The translations under genes were made by a program, and so were the position numbers. Below, piece by piece: positions 1 through 7,835 of a DNA stretch of 22,983 nt. This DNA is from Candidatus Cibiobacter qucibialis (GTDB lineage: Bacteria; Bacillota; Clostridia; Oscillospirales; Ruminococcaceae), in contig SAUS01000044.1 in the NCBI GenBank assembly GCA_004000625.1, forward strand, positions 1 to 22,983, given 5' to 3'. Each line of letters begins with the position of its first letter. Within the stretch, counting starts at the first letter, position 1. The notes beneath the pieces are model-generated. The model was not told the origin of the DNA and did not search any database. It worked only from the letters and a program-made list of their open reading frames with translations.

Positions 1-66
1 ATCAGGCTCGAACTGACGACCTCTAGCGTGACAGGCTAGCGTTCTAACCAACTGAACTACCGGGCC
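1..66 (-). tRNA. tRNA-Asp (GTC), 3' end cut by window edge
   Basis: Read on the minus strand it has a GGCCCGG acceptor 5' arm, TA at positions 8-9, a D arm GTTC...GAAC, an anticodon stem CTAGC/GCTAG around CTGTCAC (anticodon GTC, Asp), and a T arm with TTCGAGC. The 3' acceptor strand and CCA lie outside the window. It is the last gene of a three-tRNA operon, 3 nt after tRNA-Val. Confidence 0.95.
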
Positions 67-69
67 ACA

Positions 70-145
70 TGGTGGAAGTTAACGGGCTCGAACCGCTGAC
101 CCTCTGCTTGTAAGGCAGATGCTCTCCCAGCTGAGCTAAACTTCC
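70..145 (-). tRNA. tRNA-Val (TAC)
   Basis: Minus-strand cloverleaf: acceptor GGAAGTT pairs with AACTTCC, discriminator A, encoded CCA. The D arm is GCTC...GAGC and the anticodon stem TCTGC/GCAGA encloses CTTACAA (anticodon TAC, Val). The T loop is TTCGAGC. It lies between tRNA-Gly (6 nt upstream) and tRNA-Asp in the same operon. Confidence 0.96.
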
Positions 146-151
146 ACAAAA

Positions 152-227
152 TGGAGCGGCCGACGAGGCTCGAACTCGCTACCTCCACCTTGGCAAGGTG
201 GCGCTCTACCAGATGAGCTACGGCCGC
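152..227 (-). tRNA. tRNA-Gly (GCC)
   Basis: Minus-strand cloverleaf: acceptor GCGGCCG pairs with CGGCCGC, discriminator T, encoded CCA. The anticodon stem CCACC/GGTGG encloses TTGCCAA (anticodon GCC, Gly). The T arm is GCGAG/CTCGT. It is the first tRNA of the operon, about 41 nt below the predicted transcription start. Confidence 0.96.
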
Positions 228-267
228 ATGGCGGAGAGTTTGGTTTTGTCGCGCTCTCTCCGGGCGA

Positions 268-290
268 CGAATGCTATTATATGGCATTCG
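268..290. repeat. Inverted repeat flanking the tRNA promoter -10 box
   Basis: CGAATGC at 268-274 and GCATTCG at 284-290 are perfect inverted copies separated by 9 bp, with the -10 hexamer (276-281) in the spacer. The position would suit a repressor operator, but no regulator is identified and chance is possible. Confidence 0.5.
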
Positions 291-304
291 ATGTAAAAAG
301 TCAA
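276..304 (-). promoter_or_regulatory. Sigma-A-type promoter of the tRNA-Gly-Val-Asp operon
   Basis: On the minus strand TTGACT (299-304) is followed after exactly 17 nt by TATAAT (276-281). It lies downstream of the hslO stop, in AT-rich DNA, and points at tRNA-Gly. Start of transcription is inferred near 269. A 7-bp inverted repeat (268-274 and 284-290) flanks the -10 box. Confidence 0.88.
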
Positions 305-339
305 GCTTTTTTCGCCTATTTTTTCAAAAAGTCATACGT

Positions 340-1251
340 TTACTGCTTTTCTACGGTGTCCGGCCAGTTTTTCAGCAGGTCATTCAGGTCTACTTTGTAC
401 TGTTTGCCGCAAAACTGGCAGTTGACCTCGGCAATGGGGTCTTCATCGCGCAGTTTTTCCACCTCTTTTTTGCCAAGGCTGCGGATGGTGCGCTCCACGC
501 GGTCCAGGCTGCAATCACAGCAATAGTCAATGCGGGTGGAATCCAGCAGTTCGGGGTTAAAGCCGTCCAGCGCCATATTCAGGATATCGGGAATACTTTT
601 ACCCTGCTGCAGCAGGGTGGTAATGCCGGGCATTGCGCCGATATTCTTTTCCAGGCGGGTGATCTCATCCTCGGTTGCGCCGGGCATGAGCTGCACGATA
701 AAACCGCCCGCGCACTGCACCGTCAGATCCGGGTTGACCAGAACGCCCAGCGCGCAGACCGTTGGTGTCTGCTCACTGATGGCAAAATAGTTGGTGATAT
801 CCTCGGCAATCTCACCGGAAACCAGCGGCACCTGGCCGATATAGGGTTCCCGCATACCAAGGTCGCGGATCACATCCAGCGTGCCATCCTTACCCACGGC
901 AGCGCCGACGTTCAGGTGGCCGTCCGCGCGCGGGGGCAGCTCCACGATGGAGTTTTCGACATAGCCTTTTACATCGCCCGCGCCGTTGGAAACGGCCAGA
1001 ATACGGCCCGCCGGGCCGCCGCCCTTGATCTGTACGGTGACAGAATCAGAATCCGATTTGAGCATCTGGCCCATCATGGCAACACCGGTCAGCAGGCGGC
1101 CCAGGGCTGCGGTGGTAACGGCGCTGGTTTTGTGCAGCTGCTCCATTCGGCGCACAATGGCGGTGGAATCAATGCCATAGAACAGGATGCCGCCGTTTTC
1201 CGAAATGCCGCGCAGCAGGTTGCTGCTGTTTTCATTTTTTGTTTCACACAT
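340..1251 (-). CDS. hslO: Hsp33 redox-regulated chaperone
   Basis: Cytosolic holdase chaperone activated by oxidation. The 303-residue protein is full length for the family. The C-terminal redox switch is complete: a C-X-C at residues 245-247 (preceded by an extra Cys at 244) and C-X-X-C (CQFC) at 278-281, the four zinc-binding cysteines of Hsp33. The N-terminal part carries the family's usual folding domain, including a GGGPAGRI stretch. ATG at 1251 is preceded by GGGAGG about 12 nt upstream. It follows the methyltransferase gene by 35 nt and ends the lon-engB cluster, suggesting a proteostasis operon. No clear terminator is seen before the tRNA promoter, so some read-through into the tRNAs is possible. 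Confidence 0.96.
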   Translation of the reverse strand: MCETKNENSSNLLRGISENGGILFYGIDSTAIVRRMEQLHKTSAVTTAALGRLLTGVAMMGQMLKSDSDSVTVQIKGGGPAGRILAVSNGAGDVKGYVENSIVELPPRADGHLNVGAAVGKDGTLDVIRDLGMREPYIGQVPLVSGEIAEDITNYFAISEQTPTVCALGVLVNPDLTVQCAGGFIVQLMPGATEDEITRLEKNIGAMPGITTLLQQGKSIPDILNMALDGFNPELLDSTRIDYCCDCSLDRVERTIRSLGKKEVEKLRDEDPIAEVNCQFCGKQYKVDLNDLLKNWPDTVEKQ

Positions 1252-1286
1252 AGAATCAATGACCTCCCGAAGCAGGGGTGCGGCGG

Positions 1287-2060
1287 CTAGGCCGGGGTGC
1301 CGTCTGCTTCCTGTGTATACTGCTTGACTGCCGTGATGATCCAGCGCTGGCTGTCCGGCCGGACAGGGCCAAAGCTTTCGCCATCGGCAATTTTGACCGG
1401 GTCAAAGCCGTATCTGGTTAGCAGCGCTTTGACGGTATCAAGCGGGTAGCTGTATTCCGAGAAAGATTCATGGAAGTCTTCCCCGGTATCTTTATAGTGG
1501 ATATCAATGCTGAGGTCCACGCGACCTGTCTGTGGGTCATAGCGGTTACTCCAGCGGCAGGCGGCGTCATCCTCATCAAAATCAAAAGTCTGGCCGGAAA
1601 GCACTTTTTCATGCTTATAGGGTGTGTTCAGGTCAAACACAAAAACGCCGTCTTTTTCCATAAAGAACGCGGCTTTTGCGATGGCCTTTTCAAAGTTTTC
1701 CAGCGGACCGATGTGGTTATAGGTATCGAAAGTGGAAACCGCGGCGCGGATGGTCCCGTACAGTTCCAGCTGCAAAAGGTCCTGGCACAGCAGCATGGGG
1801 TTGGTCAGCGGCAGGCCAAGGGCATCGGCTTTGTCCCGCAGGACGCTGAGCATCTCTTCCGAAACGTCAATGCCGATCATATCGTACCCAGCCTGGGCCA
1901 GCATCAAGGTCAGCTCGCCGGTGCCGCAGCCGAAATCCGCCACAATGCCATCCTGGATGCCGTGGGCTTTCAGCTCCCCGGTCACATAGGCGAACAGCGC
2001 ATCATAATCGGCTGCGCCGTTGAACTCGTCATAAAAATAGGCAAATTCCTGATACGCCAT
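1287..2060 (-). CDS. Class I SAM-dependent methyltransferase (YqeM-like)
   Basis: A 257-residue soluble Rossmann-fold methyltransferase. Motif I is clear (DFGCGTGE, residues 42-49), followed by an acidic strand end (GIDVSEEML) that should bind the ribose of S-adenosylmethionine. The N-terminus (MAYQEFAYFYDEF) resembles the YqeM group found in Firmicutes. The methyl acceptor cannot be read from sequence. The ATG at 2060 has GGAGG 9 nt upstream, inside the last codons of engB, which ends at 2064. This spacing of 3 nt implies translational coupling. Small-molecule or RNA substrates are both possible. Confidence 0.85.
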   Translation of the reverse strand: MAYQEFAYFYDEFNGAADYDALFAYVTGELKAHGIQDGIVADFGCGTGELTLMLAQAGYDMIGIDVSEEMLSVLRDKADALGLPLTNPMLLCQDLLQLELYGTIRAAVSTFDTYNHIGPLENFEKAIAKAAFFMEKDGVFVFDLNTPYKHEKVLSGQTFDFDEDDAACRWSNRYDPQTGRVDLSIDIHYKDTGEDFHESFSEYSYPLDTVKALLTRYGFDPVKIADGESFGPVRPDSQRWIITAVKQYTQEADGTPA

Positions 2061-2063
2061 GGT

Positions 2064-2654
2064 TTAGGCCTCCGGTGCCAGGCAGGCATCCAGATACTGG
2101 CGCAGTTCTTCGACCCCGGTCCCCTTTTCGGCGCTGGTCAAAAACACCTGCTTGCAGCCATAGGGGGCGCAGGTGATGCGGAACTCTTCCAGCTGGGCGG
2201 TCATCTCAGATTTTTTGAGCTTATCCGCCTTGGTCAGCGCCACAACAAAGGGAATCCGGTGGAAGTGCAGGTATTCCATCATCTGCACATCGTCCGCGCT
2301 GGGAGCATGGCGGCTGTCCAGCAGCTGCACCAGCACATTCAGCGCGCGGTCCGCTTCAAAATAGCTGTTGATCAGCTCGTCCCAGCGCTCACGGTCCGCA
2401 TTGGACACCTTGGCGTAACCATAGCCGGGCAGGTCCACAAAATAGGCGGTATCCACACGGTAAAAGTTGATGGTTGCCGTTTTGCCCGGCGTTGCGCTGA
2501 CGCGCGCCAGATTTTTGCGGTTGCACAGCCTGTTGATCAGACTGGATTTGCCCACGTTGGAACGGCCGGAAAAGACAAATTCCGGGCGGTCGCTTTCCGG
2601 CAGCTGGCTGGAAAGGCCATAGGATGCCTGAAATTCACTGCGATTATAATTCAT
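2064..2654 (-). CDS. engB: Ribosome biogenesis GTP-binding protein EngB/YsxC
   Basis: An essential-type TrmE-Era-EngA-EngB-Septin GTPase needed for assembly of the large ribosomal subunit. All G motifs are visible: G1 GRSNVGKSS (30-38), the switch I ATPGKT (55-60), G3 DLPGYGY (74-80), G4 TKAD (141-144), and G5 TSAEKG (about 173-178). Length is 196 residues, normal for the family. An in-frame start at 2693 exists, but ATG 2654 is preferred because AGGGAG (2663-2668) sits 8 nt before it and because the family begins near this residue. Lon ends at 2690, 35 nt upstream. The lon-engB (lonA-ysxC) adjacency is known from Bacillus and relatives. Confidence 0.96.
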   Translation of the reverse strand: MNYNRSEFQASYGLSSQLPESDRPEFVFSGRSNVGKSSLINRLCNRKNLARVSATPGKTATINFYRVDTAYFVDLPGYGYAKVSNADRERWDELINSYFEADRALNVLVQLLDSRHAPSADDVQMMEYLHFHRIPFVVALTKADKLKKSEMTAQLEEFRITCAPYGCKQVFLTSAEKGTGVEELRQYLDACLAPEA

Positions 2655-2662
2655 AAATACAA

Positions 2663-2668
2663 CTCCCT
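2663..2668 (-). promoter_or_regulatory. engB ribosome binding site
   Basis: AGGGAG on the minus strand, 8 nt before ATG 2654. It decides this start over the upstream in-frame codon at 2693. Confidence 0.8.
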
Positions 2669-2689
2669 TTTCCGGCTTTTCCGCGTTGC

Positions 2690-5134
2690 TCACATCACGG
2701 CAGCAGGTTCCTTGGCGGTGCTCTGCTCGGTTGCGATCAGCTGGGTAGCCTGCGGCATGGTGCGTTTGTGGGCAGCGGATGCTGCGGGCAGGATGAGTGC
2801 ATGTTTGAGCACCTGAGAAAGGTCACTGACGGGGATGAACTTGACGGCCTTTTTGACCTCCTCATCCACCTCGTACAGGTCGGGCTTGTTGGCTTCGGGG
2901 ATGAGCACGGTGGAAATGCCCTCGCGGAAGGCTGCCATGCTCTTTTCTTTCAGGCCGCCGATGGGCAGAACATTGCCGTGCAGGGTGATTTCGCCCGTCA
3001 TGGCAAGGTCGTGGCGAACCGGAATCTCGGACAGCGCAGAAATCAGCGCGGTGGTCAGGGTGACACCGGCGGAGGGGCCGTCCTTGGGTACAGCGCCTTC
3101 GGGGGCATGGATATGGATATCGGTGTTCTTGAACTTATCCGGCGCAATGTGGTAGGTTTCGGCATGCACGCGGGCATAGGTCAATGCCAGGTGAGCGCTC
3201 TCTTTCATTACATCGCCCAGGCTGCCGGTGATCTCCACCTTGCCGGAGCCGCTGGGGATGATGGAAACTTCGATAGGAAGCATCTCTCCGCCCACACTGG
3301 TCCAGGCCAGGCCGTTGGCAATGCCAACAGCATCGGTGCGGGAAATAAAGGTCGGCTTGACCTTTTCGGGACCGAGCATTGCTTTGACCATGGCAGGGGT
3401 AACATTGATCTTATCTTTCTCCCCTGCGGCGATCTTTTGAGCGCACTTGCGCAGCACGGCGGTGATGGTGCGCTCCAGAGTACGCACGCCGGCTTCGCGG
3501 GTGTAGCCATCAATAATCTCATACAGCGCCGCCGGGGCCATGGTAACGCGGGATTCCAGGCCGTTATTTTTGAGCTGTTTGGGCAGCAGATGGCGGCGGG
3601 CGATGTTGAACTTTTCCACGCGGGTATAGCTGGGCAGTTCAATCACATCCATACGGTCATACAGCGGGCCGGGAATGTGGGAAGCATCGTTGGCGGTGGT
3701 GATGAACAGCACGTTGCTGAGGTCAAACGGGATATCAAGATAGTTATCCTTAAAAGTCTTGTTCTGTTCAGGGTCCAGCACTTCCAGCAGGGCGCTGGAA
3801 GGATCGCCGCGATAGTCCCCCGCCAGCTTGTCGATCTCATCCAGCAGGATGACCGGGTTGGAGGACTTGGCGGTATTGATGGCGCTGATGATGCGGCCGG
3901 GCATTGCGCCGATGTATGTACGGCGGTGACCGCGGATCTCGGCTTCGTCATGCACGCCGCCAAGGCTCATGCGGGCAAAGTTGCGGCCCATGCAGGCGGC
4001 AACGGAGCGCGCAATGGAGGTTTTGCCGACACCCGGAGGGCCGACCAGGCAGATGATCTGGCCCTTGACATCCGTATTGAGCTGGCGGACGGCCAGAATT
4101 TCCAGAATACGCTCCTTGACCTTTTCCAGACCGTAATGGTCATGGTCCAGCACCTTGCGGGCGTGGGCCTGGTTCAGATCGTCCTTGGTAAAGGTGTGCC
4201 AGGGCAGGCCGATGACGGTATCCAGATAGCTGCGAATCACGCTGATTTCGGCCTGATTGCCGGCCATTTTGCCAAGGCGCTCGCATTCTTTCAGCAGCTT
4301 TTCCTCGCTGGCGGCATCCAGGTGCAGGTCCTGAATCTTCTGGGCATACTTTTCCGCTTCGGCGCGGGTATCCTCGGCATCGCCTAGTTCCTCACTGATG
4401 ATGTGCATCTGTTCCCGCAGGTAGTAATCGCGCTGGTTTTTATCCATCTGGACGTTCACTTTATCGTCCAGTTCTTTCTCAATGGCCAGCACTTCACATT
4501 CCTGGCGCATCACAAGCAGGAGCTTTTCCAACCGGCTGGGGATGGAATTTTCCTGCAGAATGGTCTGCTTGTCCTCATATTTCAGCAGCAGGTTGGCCGG
4601 CATGTATTCGCTCAGGTAGAGCGGATTATCCGAGGAGACGATGTTATACACCACATCCTTGGAGATCTGCGGGCTGTAGGAGAGATACTCCTCAAAGCAC
4701 TCTTTCAGGCTGCGAACCAACGCCTCGGTCTGGGTGCGCTTATCTGGTGCCACACCACGCACGGGAGCGGGGCGGACATCAGCCTGCAGGTATTTGCCAC
4801 TGGCATCCAAGTCCAGCAATTTGGCACGGGATTTTCCCTCTACCAGTACCTTGACCAGATCTTCGGATACACGCAGCACCTGCTTAATTTCCGAAATGAC
4901 GCCATAGGCATACAGATCCTGGGCCGTGGGCTCCTCTGTCTCCATATCCTTTTGCGCAATCAGGAAAATATTGCTGTTGGCGTGCATGGCGGCCTCGATG
5001 GCGGCAATGGACTTCTGGCGGCCCACCTCAAAGTGGACCACATTATTGGGGAACACCACCAGCCCGCGCAGTGCAACCACCGGCAGGTGCATGGCGTTAT
5101 GGGCCACACGAACCCTTACTTTTGCTTCTGACAT
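2690..5134 (-). CDS. lon: ATP-dependent protease Lon (LonA type)
   Basis: An 814-residue cytosolic AAA+ serine protease that degrades misfolded and regulatory proteins. The order is: N-terminal LON substrate-binding domain and coiled region (to about residue 310), an AAA+ module with Walker A GPPGVGKTS (about 362-370) and Walker B ILLDEID, then the protease domain. The catalytic dyad is present: Ser in KDGPSAG (about 688) and Lys in GGLKEKS (about 730), with the spacing typical of LonA. The tail is a short Ala/Thr-rich extension. ATG 5134 follows a strong GGGGAGGG site. No CIRCE-type heat-shock operator is visible upstream, and no strong promoter in the 85 nt after dagK, so read-through from dagK is possible. 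Confidence 0.97.
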   Translation of the reverse strand: MSEAKVRVRVAHNAMHLPVVALRGLVVFPNNVVHFEVGRQKSIAAIEAAMHANSNIFLIAQKDMETEEPTAQDLYAYGVISEIKQVLRVSEDLVKVLVEGKSRAKLLDLDASGKYLQADVRPAPVRGVAPDKRTQTEALVRSLKECFEEYLSYSPQISKDVVYNIVSSDNPLYLSEYMPANLLLKYEDKQTILQENSIPSRLEKLLLVMRQECEVLAIEKELDDKVNVQMDKNQRDYYLREQMHIISEELGDAEDTRAEAEKYAQKIQDLHLDAASEEKLLKECERLGKMAGNQAEISVIRSYLDTVIGLPWHTFTKDDLNQAHARKVLDHDHYGLEKVKERILEILAVRQLNTDVKGQIICLVGPPGVGKTSIARSVAACMGRNFARMSLGGVHDEAEIRGHRRTYIGAMPGRIISAINTAKSSNPVILLDEIDKLAGDYRGDPSSALLEVLDPEQNKTFKDNYLDIPFDLSNVLFITTANDASHIPGPLYDRMDVIELPSYTRVEKFNIARRHLLPKQLKNNGLESRVTMAPAALYEIIDGYTREAGVRTLERTITAVLRKCAQKIAAGEKDKINVTPAMVKAMLGPEKVKPTFISRTDAVGIANGLAWTSVGGEMLPIEVSIIPSGSGKVEITGSLGDVMKESAHLALTYARVHAETYHIAPDKFKNTDIHIHAPEGAVPKDGPSAGVTLTTALISALSEIPVRHDLAMTGEITLHGNVLPIGGLKEKSMAAFREGISTVLIPEANKPDLYEVDEEVKKAVKFIPVSDLSQVLKHALILPAASAAHKRTMPQATQLIATEQSTAKEPAAVM

Positions 5135-5149
5135 ATCTTTCCCTCCCCG

Positions 5150-5161
5150 GGCCAGCTGGCC
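5150..5161. repeat. 12-bp palindrome next to the lon ribosome binding site
   Basis: GGCCAGCTGGCC is a perfect palindrome immediately upstream (minus strand) of the GGGGAGGG site of lon (5141-5148). It could form a short helix or bind a protein; no function is known. Confidence 0.4.
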
Positions 5162-5219
5162 GCGGATTTTATTTCAAGTACGGCAATCAGCGCTTTGTTC
5201 TGGCGCGTTTGCCATGGTT

Positions 5220-6212
5220 TTATTTTGCTTTTGCCTGCATCGGGCATTCGTACAGCCCGCGGATGACCGCACTGCCGCAGGCAGGCTGCGGCAGCAGCAC
5301 ATTCAGTGCAGACGGCAGCACCTGGGCTTTCAGCTCCATGACCGGGGCGCACTCGCCGTCGATCGTGGCAATGATGGGGCGGTTGTCCAGCACCTGCATT
5401 TCCACGCTGCGGGCACGGTAAAAGGTCATAAAGCTGCGGAACTCCGGCACGATGGTATCGGCATCCTGCATGTGCCGCCCGGCTTTGTATTTGGCCAAAA
5501 TTCCCGCAACCTGAATGCGGGAGATGGGTTTGACCAGCACAATATCGAGCAGGCCGTCATCCATGGCTGCATAGGGCGCAGCTTGATAACCGCCGCCGTA
5601 ATAGCCGCCATTACAGATGGCCGCCATCATATAAGTACCGGTATACTCTTTGCCGTCGATCGCAACGCACAGCTTGTGGCCGAAGCGGCTGAGCATAGCC
5701 TGTAGAATCGAGAGCGTATAGGCTGCTGTTCCCCCGCATCCCGGCAGCCGCCGGAATTTTGGGATGCCATATGCCACCTGAGCGTCCAGCCCGGCGGCAC
5801 AGATATCGATTCCGATACCAAGGGATGTTTGCAGCAGATCCACCCGGCAGGGCTGTGCCTGCAGCTGGGCGGCAAAATCTAAAAAAGGCGCTTGGCCCGC
5901 CGCGCCGAAGTTGCGCACATAGTCGTTCCCGCTGCCGCAGGGCACACAGCCGACCGCTACATTCGCGCTGCCTGCCGCGCCCTGAACCAGCTCGTTCAGC
6001 GTGCCATCTCCACCGCAGGCATACAGCGCCGCCGGGGTACCGGATGCCGCATACTGGCGGGCTGCTTCGCGGGCCTGACCGGCATACTGTGTGACAACAA
6101 TTTGAGGCTGGGGCAGCTGGAGCTGGCGGGCCGCCGCCTGGATCCGGGGCACAAGCTCTGCGCTTGCATCCCGTTTTCCTGCAACGGGGTTGATGAAAAA
6201 TACCTGTTCCAC
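5220..6212 (-). CDS. dagK: Diacylglycerol/lipid kinase (DagK/YegS/LCB5 family)
   Basis: A soluble or membrane-associated lipid kinase, in Firmicutes usually recycling diacylglycerol to phosphatidic acid. Family motifs are in order: NPVAGK (8-13), the nucleotide loop GGDGTLNE (67-74), GSGND (93-97) and DGLLDIVLVKP near residue 230. Length is 330 residues, slightly above the usual 300. The start is taken as GTG 6212 because AGAAGGAG (6220-6227) lies 7 nt upstream; the longer TTG start at 6233 overlaps this site. A promoter lies at 6299-6327. Lipid specificity is inferred; a bactoprenol or other lipid substrate cannot be excluded. Confidence 0.88.
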   Translation of the reverse strand: MEQVFFINPVAGKRDASAELVPRIQAAARQLQLPQPQIVVTQYAGQAREAARQYAASGTPAALYACGGDGTLNELVQGAAGSANVAVGCVPCGSGNDYVRNFGAAGQAPFLDFAAQLQAQPCRVDLLQTSLGIGIDICAAGLDAQVAYGIPKFRRLPGCGGTAAYTLSILQAMLSRFGHKLCVAIDGKEYTGTYMMAAICNGGYYGGGYQAAPYAAMDDGLLDIVLVKPISRIQVAGILAKYKAGRHMQDADTIVPEFRSFMTFYRARSVEMQVLDNRPIIATIDGECAPVMELKAQVLPSALNVLLPQPACGSAVIRGLYECPMQAKAK

Positions 6213-6219
6213 CGCGGTG

Positions 6220-6227
6220 CTCCTTCT
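6220..6227 (-). promoter_or_regulatory. dagK ribosome binding site
   Basis: AGAAGGAG on the minus strand, 7 nt before GTG 6212. It selects this GTG over the TTG at 6233. Confidence 0.8.
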
Positions 6228-6298
6228 GCCCAATGGGAACCGCTTTGCCCATCACGGGGGCAGCGGCTCTTATTTCTGGCTCCAAAAATACAGAATAT

Positions 6299-6327
6299 AT
6301 TGTATCTGGTTTGGCTGTAAATAGCAA
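6299..6327 (-). promoter_or_regulatory. Promoter upstream of dagK
   Basis: On the minus strand TTGCTA (6322-6327), 17 nt spacer, then TACAAT (6299-6304). It lies in the AT-rich gap between the ATP-grasp gene and dagK, with an inferred start near 6292, giving a leader of about 80 nt. Confidence 0.7.
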
Positions 6328-6336
6328 GTGCTTACT

Positions 6337-6378
6337 ACAAGATGTTACAATTTGTGCGGATAAAATTCACAAGATGTT
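6337..6378. repeat. Paired 10-bp direct repeats upstream of the dagK promoter
   Basis: ACAAGATGTT occurs at 6337-6346 and again at 6369-6378, 32 bp apart (about three helical turns). The nearer copy begins 10 bp upstream of the -35 box. This arrangement is typical of activator sites; no regulator is identified. Confidence 0.5.
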
Positions 6379-6417
6379 CGATTTTGTCCGATTTGTCCGC
6401 TCCATTTTTGCCTGCTG

Positions 6418-7620
6418 TTATTCGCGCGGGCGGGCCAGGGCATCGCGGCGGAACGCCTGCATGGCGGCTTCGTCCTCAAAGCTGGCAATGTACAGCTGGT
6501 CCCCCATTTCGCGGGCCAGAACTTCCGGCAGGCGCGGAGCCGCGTTCAGGCAGGAGCGGTACTTTTTCAGCAGCTCCTCATGCGGCATGCGGTAGCGCAG
6601 TTCATCGTGGCGGCCCGCACAGCAGCAGTAGCGGTGGTAACGCGCCAGCGGATGGTGCGCAGCGCCGAATGCCACCATATCGGCCCAAATCTGGTACAGG
6701 TCCAGCCCGCCGGCATAGTTGAGCATATCCACCGTATAGCCGCCGGCCGGGCGCATGTTGACTTCCAGCCCCAGGATATCCCCCGCATTGCCCAGGCTGG
6801 GCTTGGCGGTTTTCAGGCGGAAAAATTCCAGGTGGAAAAAGCGGCTTTTGGCCCCAAAGGCTTTCAGGGCAGCTTCGCCCATTTTGCGCAGTTCGGGGCT
6901 GATTTCCGGTGCAACATAGTACCACATCGGCTTTTTGCCATGGGCAATCTCCATGATGCTGTCCGGCGTAACATGGCTGGCGGCATAGATCGGCTCGGCA
7001 TTGGCATCGGCCACGCCGTCAAAGGTCACGATCTCACCATCCACAAATTCTTCCAGGATATAGTTGGCCGCATTGGGGCCCTCCTGCTGGAAAAATTTGT
7101 TCAACTCGGTTTTATTCTTGAACTTATGGGTGCCGTTTGCCCCCACGCCGTTATCCGGCTTGGCAATGACGGGCCAGCCGACAGTTTTGGCGAAAGCCTG
7201 GGCCTCCGTTACATCTGCCGTCACACACCAGCGGGCGGTGGGGATACCGGCTTTCTGGTAGTAGGTTTTCATCACGGATTTGCGCTTAAACTTTTCGATC
7301 TCAGCGGATTTAATACCGGTGGTGATATTAAAATCTGTCCGCAGGCGGGCATCCTGTTCCAGCCAATATTCATTGTTGCTTTCTACCCAGTCGATCTTGC
7401 CATACTTGAAAGTGAAAAAGCCCATGGCACGCAGCATTTCATCATAGTTTTCCATGTTGTCCACACGGTAATACTCGGTCAGTGCGCTTTTGAGCAGGGC
7501 AGGCAGCGTTTCGTAAGGGGCATTGCCAATGCCAAGCACATTTACGCCATTGGCACGCAGGCGGTCACAAAAATTCCAGTAATTTTCCGGGAAATGCGGT
7601 GAAATAAAAACAAAATTCAT
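6418..7620 (-). CDS. ATP-grasp domain protein of unknown substrate
   Basis: A 400-residue soluble enzyme predicted to form an acyl-phosphate and ligate it to an amine, thiol or other nucleophile. The N-terminus is a Rossmann-like preATP-grasp region (MNFVFISPHFPENYW). ATP-grasp elements follow: AKPDNGVGANGT (about 153-164) as the phosphate-binding loop, LEEFVDGE (about 193-200) as the hinge, and EVNMRPAGGY (about 285-294) carrying the metal-binding Glu and Asn. The C-terminal part is rich in Arg and Cys (YCCCAGRHDELRY). ATG 7620 is preceded by AGGGG and AGGA. It resembles carbamoyl-phosphate synthase-like ATP-grasp proteins, but no partner gene reveals the product. Confidence 0.82.
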   Translation of the reverse strand: MNFVFISPHFPENYWNFCDRLRANGVNVLGIGNAPYETLPALLKSALTEYYRVDNMENYDEMLRAMGFFTFKYGKIDWVESNNEYWLEQDARLRTDFNITTGIKSAEIEKFKRKSVMKTYYQKAGIPTARWCVTADVTEAQAFAKTVGWPVIAKPDNGVGANGTHKFKNKTELNKFFQQEGPNAANYILEEFVDGEIVTFDGVADANAEPIYAASHVTPDSIMEIAHGKKPMWYYVAPEISPELRKMGEAALKAFGAKSRFFHLEFFRLKTAKPSLGNAGDILGLEVNMRPAGGYTVDMLNYAGGLDLYQIWADMVAFGAAHHPLARYHRYCCCAGRHDELRYRMPHEELLKKYRSCLNAAPRLPEVLAREMGDQLYIASFEDEAAMQAFRRDALARPRE

Positions 7621-7685
7621 TTTTCCTGTACCCCTTTTCCGGCCGCCGCAACGGCATGAAACTTTATTATTTTGTATAATTTTAC

Positions 7686-7714
7686 ATTATATCCACTGTT
7701 GCGGCGGGATGCAA
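7686..7714 (-). promoter_or_regulatory. Promoter of the ATP-grasp gene
   Basis: On the minus strand TATAAT (7686-7691) is perfect; the -35 at 17 nt spacing is TTGCAT (7709-7714), a weaker match. Transcription is inferred to start near 7679, about 60 nt before ATG 7620. Confidence 0.6.
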
Positions 7715-7742
7715 GGTGTTTTTCGCCCACGGTGGGTTGCTG

Positions 7743-7773
7743 CCATGCCCGGCATGGGGCAGATATGGCATGG
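7743..7773. promoter_or_regulatory. Candidate operator between divergent promoters
   Basis: CCATGCC-C-GGCATGG (7743-7757) is a 15-bp palindrome with a single central base. A third half-site, GGCATGG, recurs at 7767-7773, 16 bp beyond the second and 6 bp from the plus-strand -35 box. The site lies between the minus promoter (7686-7714) and the plus promoter (7780-7808). Its cognate protein is unknown. Confidence 0.5.
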
Positions 7774-7779
7774 TTTACG

Positions 7780-7808
7780 TTGATATTTTACTGCGTGTAT
7801 ATTATAAT
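7780..7808 (+). promoter_or_regulatory. Promoter of the membrane protein / pseudouridine synthase pair
   Basis: TTGATA (7780-7785), 17 nt spacer, TATAAT (7803-7808). The inferred start near 7815 gives a leader of about 146 nt that contains the whole 79-bp inverted-repeat element (7836-7914). Confidence 0.8.
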
Positions 7809-7835
7809 AAAGTTGTTTTATTGTTTGATATTTAG

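Noticed and set aside
2768..4387. 539-codon plus-strand open frame opposite lon
   Set aside because: A shadow of the Lon frame; Gly/His/Ala-rich composition typical of antisense translations.
5162..5219. Terminator between dagK and lon
   Set aside because: A possible stem (GGCAA...TTGCC with an inner GCGC pair) exists after the dagK stop, but it is interrupted and not followed by a T-run.
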